From: an uncultured Eubacteriales bacterium
GTDB lineage: Bacteria > Bacillota > Clostridia > Lachnospirales > Bianqueaceae
DNA: 8,248 nucleotides
Assembly: GCA_902493345.1 (NCBI GenBank)
Contig: CABUPM010000090.1
Coordinates: forward strand, 1-8,248
Direction: 5' to 3'
Position numbers and translations under genes: made by a program. Of this stretch, positions 5,739-8,248 are shown one piece after another. Below the pieces are notes generated by a model, which worked only from the letters and a program-made list of their open reading frames with translations, searched no databases and was not told the DNA's origin. Each line of letters begins with the position of its first letter. Position 1 is the first letter of the stretch.

Positions 5739-6248
5739 ATGGATCGATCAAAACGCCTGCCCAAAGAACTTGCTGTATATGACTTGCTGGACACTCTGGG
5801 GATCTGCTGGACGAGTGTGGACCATGAAGCAGCGATGGACATGGCCAGCTGCGCCGAGGCGGATCGGCAGCTGGGAACACGAATGTGCAAAAATCTTTTT
5901 TTATGTAATCGCCAGCATAGTCAATTTTATCTGTTGATGCTCCCGGGTGAGAAGATTTTTCATACCAAAGACCTATCGAAACAGATTGGTTCAGCACGCT
6001 TATCCTTTGCGGAACCAGAGTACATGGAGCAATATTTGAACATTCAGCCTGGAGCGGTGAGCGTTATGGGGCTCATGAACGATCATGAAAATCATGTCCA
6101 GTTATTGATTGACCAGGAGCTTATGGAGGAACCCTGGGTTGGATGCCATCCGTGCGTAAATACCGGCAGCCTCAAGCTATCGATGGAGGACCTCCTGCAG
6201 CGGTTTCTTCCATATATACATCATGATTTTATCGTAGTTTCTCTATAA
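5739..6248 (+). CDS. Prolyl-tRNA editing protein, ProXp-ala/PrdX type
   Basis: The 169-residue protein is a free-standing YbaK/ProRS-associated (INS-like) domain. Members of the ProXp-ala/PrdX subgroup hydrolyse Ala-tRNA(Pro), clearing the mischarged product of prolyl-tRNA synthetases that lack an internal editing domain. Visible family features are KNLFLCN (51-57, with the conserved lysine Lys51), KDLSKQIGSARLSFA (77-91), PGAVSVMGLMND (104-115) and the GCHPCVNTGSL loop (135-145) that matches the GxHPxxNTxS signature. The ATG at 5739 has AAAGGAGG eight bases upstream. Longer in-frame starts at 5673 and 5715 fall in or before the promoter and are rejected. The gene seems monocistronic, with no obvious terminator hairpin after it. 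Family assignment is firm; Ala-tRNA(Pro) as substrate follows from the subgroup. Confidence 0.9.
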   Translation: MDRSKRLPKELAVYDLLDTLGICWTSVDHEAAMDMASCAEADRQLGTRMCKNLFLCNRQHSQFYLLMLPGEKIFHTKDLSKQIGSARLSFAEPEYMEQYLNIQPGAVSVMGLMNDHENHVQLLIDQELMEEPWVGCHPCVNTGSLKLSMEDLLQRFLPYIHHDFIVVSL

Positions 6249-6372
6249 TATAGATTACAAGACATTCAGATCATTAGCCCACACCCTCTTAGAATTCCGT
6301 CCCTCCGCGAAAAATCAAGAGAATCCTATAAAGAGTCTGGTACACCTGATAATAAGGAATACAATGAAGGGG

Positions 6373-6401
6373 TTGCAGAATCTGTAGGAGTAGAGTATAA
6401 T
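6373..6401 (+). promoter_or_regulatory. Promoter of the HD-protein/rubredoxin operon
   Basis: TTGCAG (6373-6378) and a perfect TATAAT (6396-6401) are separated by 17 bp, followed by the ribosome binding site GGGAGG (6414-6419) and the GTG start at 6427. The rest of the 178-bp gap from 6249 shows no gene and no clear hairpin. Confidence 0.75.
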
Positions 6402-6426
6402 AAATTCCATAGCGGGAGGTGCAGAA

Positions 6427-6888
6427 GTGACTAGAGGGGAACGTCAAGAGTTTAGAATGAGGATCCGGAGGATTCTGGCGCATCGGGAAGTGCGGAAAAT
6501 GCGGAAGTTTTGTCAGCATGGGACGACAAGTACGTTGACGCATAGCATCCGGGTAGCTGAGATGAGTTTTTGGATCAGCCGGCGCCTTCCGATGAGATTT
6601 CGGACACAGAGCCTGATTCGCGACGCGATGCTGCATGATTTTTATTTGTATGATTGGCATAATCCGAAAGAGGCACAGAGCCTGCATGGATTCCGGCATC
6701 CGGTGACAGCGTTGAATAACGCAAAGAAACATTTTGATATCAATAAAGTAGAAGAAAATATTATTATCAGCCATATGTGGCCATTGACGCTTTTCAGAAT
6801 TCCAAGATGCCGGGAGGCTATGGTAGTATGTTTGGCGGATAAGCTTTGTTCGTTGAGAGAAACTGTAGGAGACCGTATAATAAAATAA
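6427..6888 (+). CDS. HD-domain protein (putative metal-dependent phosphohydrolase)
   Basis: This 153-residue protein carries HD-superfamily signatures: His39 in THSIRVA (38-44), the metal-binding His70-Asp71 pair in AMLHDFYLYDW (67-77), His116 in ISHMWPL (114-120) and Asp138 in LADKLCSLRE (136-145). HD enzymes are usually metal-dependent phosphohydrolases acting on nucleotides or signalling molecules. This short single-domain group, common in Clostridia, has no assigned substrate that I can name. The start is a GTG with GGGAGG seven bases upstream. The next in-frame ATG (6457) has no such site. Rubredoxin follows 16 bases after the stop, so the two are probably co-transcribed from the promoter at 6373-6401. 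No membrane segment is evident. Confidence 0.85.
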   Translation: MTRGERQEFRMRIRRILAHREVRKMRKFCQHGTTSTLTHSIRVAEMSFWISRRLPMRFRTQSLIRDAMLHDFYLYDWHNPKEAQSLHGFRHPVTALNNAKKHFDINKVEENIIISHMWPLTLFRIPRCREAMVVCLADKLCSLRETVGDRIIK

Positions 6889-6904
6889 GGAAGGAGAATG
6901 TAAA

Positions 6905-7069
6905 ATGGAAAAGTATGTTTGCGTGGTATGTGGGTATATCTACGATCCGGAGCAAGGAGACCCTGAGAATGATATTGAGCCAGGAACGGCTTTTGAGGAC
7001 CTGCCGGAGGATTGGCTATGTCCGCTGTGCGGAGTAGGCAAGGATGAATTTGAAAAAGTAGAAGAATGA
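6905..7069 (+). CDS. Rubredoxin
   Basis: A 54-residue open reading frame encodes a complete rubredoxin, a small cytoplasmic electron carrier with one iron held by four cysteines. The two knuckles are CVVCGY (Cys6, Cys9) and CPLCGV (Cys39, Cys42), with the conserved YDPEQGDPEN (13-22), GTAFEDLPEDW (27-37) and GKDEFE (45-50) segments between and after them. Length and spacing are those of classical rubredoxins. AAGGAG (6891-6896) sits eight bases before the ATG. In anaerobes rubredoxin passes electrons to peroxide- or superoxide-reducing enzymes (rubrerythrin, desulfoferrodoxin) or flavodiiron proteins, none of which are in this window. It follows the HD gene closely and is ended by the hairpin at 7134-7179. 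Confidence 0.97.
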   Translation: MEKYVCVVCGYIYDPEQGDPENDIEPGTAFEDLPEDWLCPLCGVGKDEFEKVEE

Positions 7070-7133
7070 AAAATGAGCCGGGATTTGCCGTGTGAAAACT
7101 ACAAAATCGACATCGGCTAAGCAGAATTGGACA

Positions 7134-7179
7134 ACAAAACAGGCGGCACTCAACTTTGGTTGGGCGCTGCCTGTTTTGT
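7134..7179. terminator. Long terminator hairpin after rubredoxin
   Basis: The arm ACAAAACAGGCGGC (7134-7147) pairs with the arm at 7166-7179, which ends in TGTTTTGT, over 14 positions with one G-T wobble. After one A-C mismatch the stem continues as CTCAAC (7149-7154) with GTTGGG (7159-7164, one wobble), leaving a 4-nt loop. A-rich left and T-rich right ends mean it could stop transcription on both strands. It closes the HD/rubredoxin operon and marks the edge of the AT-rich right segment. Confidence 0.8.
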
Positions 7180-7325
7180 GTACATCTAAGGGTTGAAAAT
7201 CGCCGATTTTCTGCTCTGTAAAACCGATAAGTGGCTATTTCGATGCAGAGTATGTTTAATAGTGGAAAATCAGCTTGTATTTGCAGAAAAGTTATATTTT
7301 AGGGCGATAACTTCCGAGTATTCTA
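7180..7325. other. Non-coding AT-rich stretch with a small palindrome
   Basis: No convincing gene is seen on either strand. The one clear structure is the perfect inverted repeat GAAAATC (7195-7201), GCC spacer, GATTTTC (7205-7211). It has no following T-run in either direction that would make it an obvious terminator. The stretch lies between the rubredoxin terminator and the promoter at 7326-7355, and it could hold a degraded end of the neighbouring acquired segment. Confidence 0.4.
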
Positions 7326-7355
7326 TTGAAAACAGAGCTATCCTTGTGATACAAT
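7326..7355 (+). promoter_or_regulatory. Promoter ahead of the HAD remnant and second NUDIX gene
   Basis: TTGAAA (7326-7331) and TACAAT (7350-7355) are 18 bp apart. No other good promoter is seen between here and the NUDIX start at 7632, so this one may now drive NUDIX and GNAT through the decayed HAD gene. Confidence 0.6.
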
Positions 7356-7433
7356 ATGGATAGTGGCTGCGTGGAGCTGAAGTTCAGAGTTGAAAAATCT
7401 AACAGATACGGTAAAGCTTTTTTAGGACGAAAG

Positions 7434-7606
7434 ATAATGATTAAGTTGGTGATCATCTTGATAACGACACTATATCTGAGGAAGCGATTGGAATGAAAAC
7501 TGTTTGGATAAAGAATGGTCTTGCACAGGATCAAGGAGCAGTGCTTGGTAAAGGTGCTGTAGATTATCAAATTGGTTCGCTATCTGAATTGCTCCGCATT
7601 TTATGA
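7434..7606 (+). pseudogene. Frameshifted C-terminal remnant of a HAD-family phosphatase
   Basis: From 7445 to the TGA at 7604-7606 one frame encodes 53 residues starting VGDHLDNDTI and continuing through EEAIGMKTVWIKNGLA. This is the motif IV region (GDxxxND, metal-binding acidic residues) and following strand of haloacid-dehalogenase-family phosphatases. Directly upstream this frame is closed by TAA at 7442-7444. A hydrophobic IMI that would complete the strand before GD is encoded in another frame at 7434-7442, so two extra bases (7443-7444) or an equivalent indel appear to have broken the reading frame. Motifs I to III (the DxDxT nucleophile, the Ser/Thr and the Lys) are absent, and only about 90 bp lie between the promoter and the remnant, so most of the gene is deleted. 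Nothing suggests a working product. Confidence 0.72.
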
Positions 7607-7631
7607 TGCGAATAGGAGTTGAGGAATTATT

Positions 7632-8138
7632 ATGGCAGATATACTTTTCAAAACAGATGATTATATTTTTTCGTACCGTGTCGGTGGGCTCCTCATCCAC
7701 AACGGCAAGGCGCTTATGCAAAAGGCGGTTGATGATGACGGATATGCCTTTATTGGTGGTCACGTCGCGTTTGGCGAAACGACCGCTGAAACGATTGTAA
7801 GAGAATTCAAGGAAGAAATCGGCGCTGATATCAATGTGGAAAGACTATTTATGGTGAACGAGAATTTCTTCCCTTGGGGTACTCATCCGTGTCAGCAGAT
7901 AAACCTATATTATTTGGTTTCCTTGAAGGACGAAACGCAAATACCGACTGACAGAGATTTTAAAGCACTCGACGAGCTTGGCAACGAGCGTATTGAGCTT
8001 GATATGTGTTGGATACCGCTTGAAGATGTACCGAATAAGAATATCTATCCGCCACAGGCAAAGGAATACATCGTAAATGTCCCCGATGAGATCGTGTACT
8101 TTGTTTACAAGGAGCAACCAAGTGAGAATACAACATAA
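7632..8138 (+). CDS. NUDIX hydrolase
   Basis: This 168-residue protein has a full consensus NUDIX box from Gly43 to Ala65 (G-x5-E49-x7-R57-E58-F-K-E61-E62-I-G64-A65), which binds divalent metal for cleavage of nucleoside diphosphates linked to another moiety. It is longer than the first NUDIX protein in the window and unrelated to it outside the box; the substrate is not predictable. A GAGGA (7621-7625) lies six bases before the ATG, with a further AGGAG at 7614-7618. It begins 25 bases after the HAD remnant, and its end overlaps the GNAT start by 17 bases, with the GNAT ribosome binding site inside its coding region. Base composition is more AT-rich than in the genes to the left. Confidence 0.92.
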   Translation: MADILFKTDDYIFSYRVGGLLIHNGKALMQKAVDDDGYAFIGGHVAFGETTAETIVREFKEEIGADINVERLFMVNENFFPWGTHPCQQINLYYLVSLKDETQIPTDRDFKALDELGNERIELDMCWIPLEDVPNKNIYPPQAKEYIVNVPDEIVYFVYKEQPSENTT

Positions 8139-8248
8139 AAATCTAACAATCCGCCAAGCCAAGGTTGCCGATGCGAAGCAGCTTACTGCTTGGTGGAATG
8201 ATGGTGCTGTGATGGCACACGCAGGCTTTCCCAACGGCTTGCGAACGA
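8122..8248 (+). CDS. GNAT-family N-acetyltransferase, N-terminal part (cut by window end)
   Basis: From a GTG at 8122 the frame stays open to the window edge and encodes 42 residues. It begins MRIQHKNLTIRQAK and includes VADAKQLTAWWND and VMAHAGFPNGL. The LTIRxAxxxDAxxL opening is typical of GNAT acetyltransferases, which move an acetyl group from acetyl-CoA to amines, and the WWNDG-VMAHAGFP phrase fits a Clostridial/Firmicute subgroup of unknown substrate. The start has AAGGAG (8109-8114) seven bases upstream and overlaps the NUDIX gene by 17 bases, so the two are probably co-translated. The acetyl-CoA-binding motif would lie beyond the window. Confidence 0.8.
   Translation, partial: MRIQHKNLTIRQAKVADAKQLTAWWNDGAVMAHAGFPNGLRT

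Noticed and set aside
6289..6774. Minus-strand open frame of 161 residues opposite the HD gene
   Set aside because: The HD gene on the plus strand has clear family motifs, promoter and ribosome binding site. The opposite frame shows no motifs and looks like a shadow.
7092..7196. Short GTG-initiated open frame across the hairpin after rubredoxin
   Set aside because: It runs through the terminator stem, has no ribosome binding site and resembles no family.
7356..7499. ATG-initiated 47-codon frame running into the HAD remnant
   Set aside because: The ATG abuts the -10 box at 7350-7355, so it would not be on the transcript from that promoter. The conserved HAD residues lie in a different frame.
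7393..8148. 12-bp direct repeat AAAAATCTAACA (7393-7404 and 8137-8148)
   Set aside because: A repeat of this length is expected by chance in a window this size. It sits in unrelated contexts and has no flanking structure such as an att core.
1..8248. CRISPR arrays, transposases, integrases, defence genes, riboswitches
   Set aside because: No spaced repeats, transposase or integrase motifs, T-box or other riboswitch cores were found on reading both strands by eye.

Overview
The window looks like chromosomal DNA from an anaerobic, low- to mid-GC Gram-positive bacterium, most likely class Clostridia and perhaps Lachnospiraceae. This is inferred from strong AGGAGG-type ribosome binding sites before almost every gene, tight ATGA stop/start overlaps, sigma-A-type promoters, and the gene content: a DegV fatty-acid-binding protein, a stand-alone ProXp-ala/PrdX editing protein, rubredoxin, and an ECF-like sigma factor with a membrane-anchored partner. 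No species can be named from sequence alone.

Layout. (1) 1-83: end of an upstream transcription unit, with an intrinsic terminator. (2) 108-1108: degV-family gene with its own promoter. (3) 1144-2752: a two-gene sigma factor/putative anti-sigma operon with overlapping ATGA and a strong promoter. (4) 2749-4689: a three-gene operon (MutT/NudG-like NUDIX hydrolase, ArsC/Spx-type thioredoxin-fold protein, NifS/IscS-type cysteine desulfurase). Both junctions are ATGA overlaps, and its promoter -35 box overlaps the stop codon of the preceding gene. (5) 4677-5620: a patatin-like phospholipase on the minus strand, convergent with the desulfurase and separated from it by a perfect 14-bp hairpin. (6) 5739-6248: prolyl-tRNA-associated editing protein, divergent from the patatin gene with back-to-back promoters. 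(7) 6373-7069: HD-domain protein plus a 54-residue rubredoxin, apparently one operon. (8) 7134-7179: a long terminator hairpin. (9) 7180-8248: a visibly more AT-rich segment with a promoter, the frameshifted C-terminal remnant of a HAD-family phosphatase, a second NUDIX hydrolase, and the start of a GNAT acetyltransferase cut by the window end.

Functional picture. Most genes are housekeeping or stress maintenance: nucleotide-pool sanitation (two NUDIX proteins), sulfur mobilisation (cysteine desulfurase), thiol/redox chemistry (ArsC/Spx-like, rubredoxin), tRNA mischarging correction (ProXp-ala) and lipid metabolism (DegV, patatin). I do not see a clearly novel system such as a defence island, a CRISPR array or a complete mobile element. 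The points most worth a second look are the sigma/anti-sigma module with an unrecognised partner and possible dual promoters, the tightly coupled NUDIX-ArsC/Spx-NifS trio, and the AT-rich right end with a decayed HAD gene, which looks like a laterally acquired small-gene cassette.
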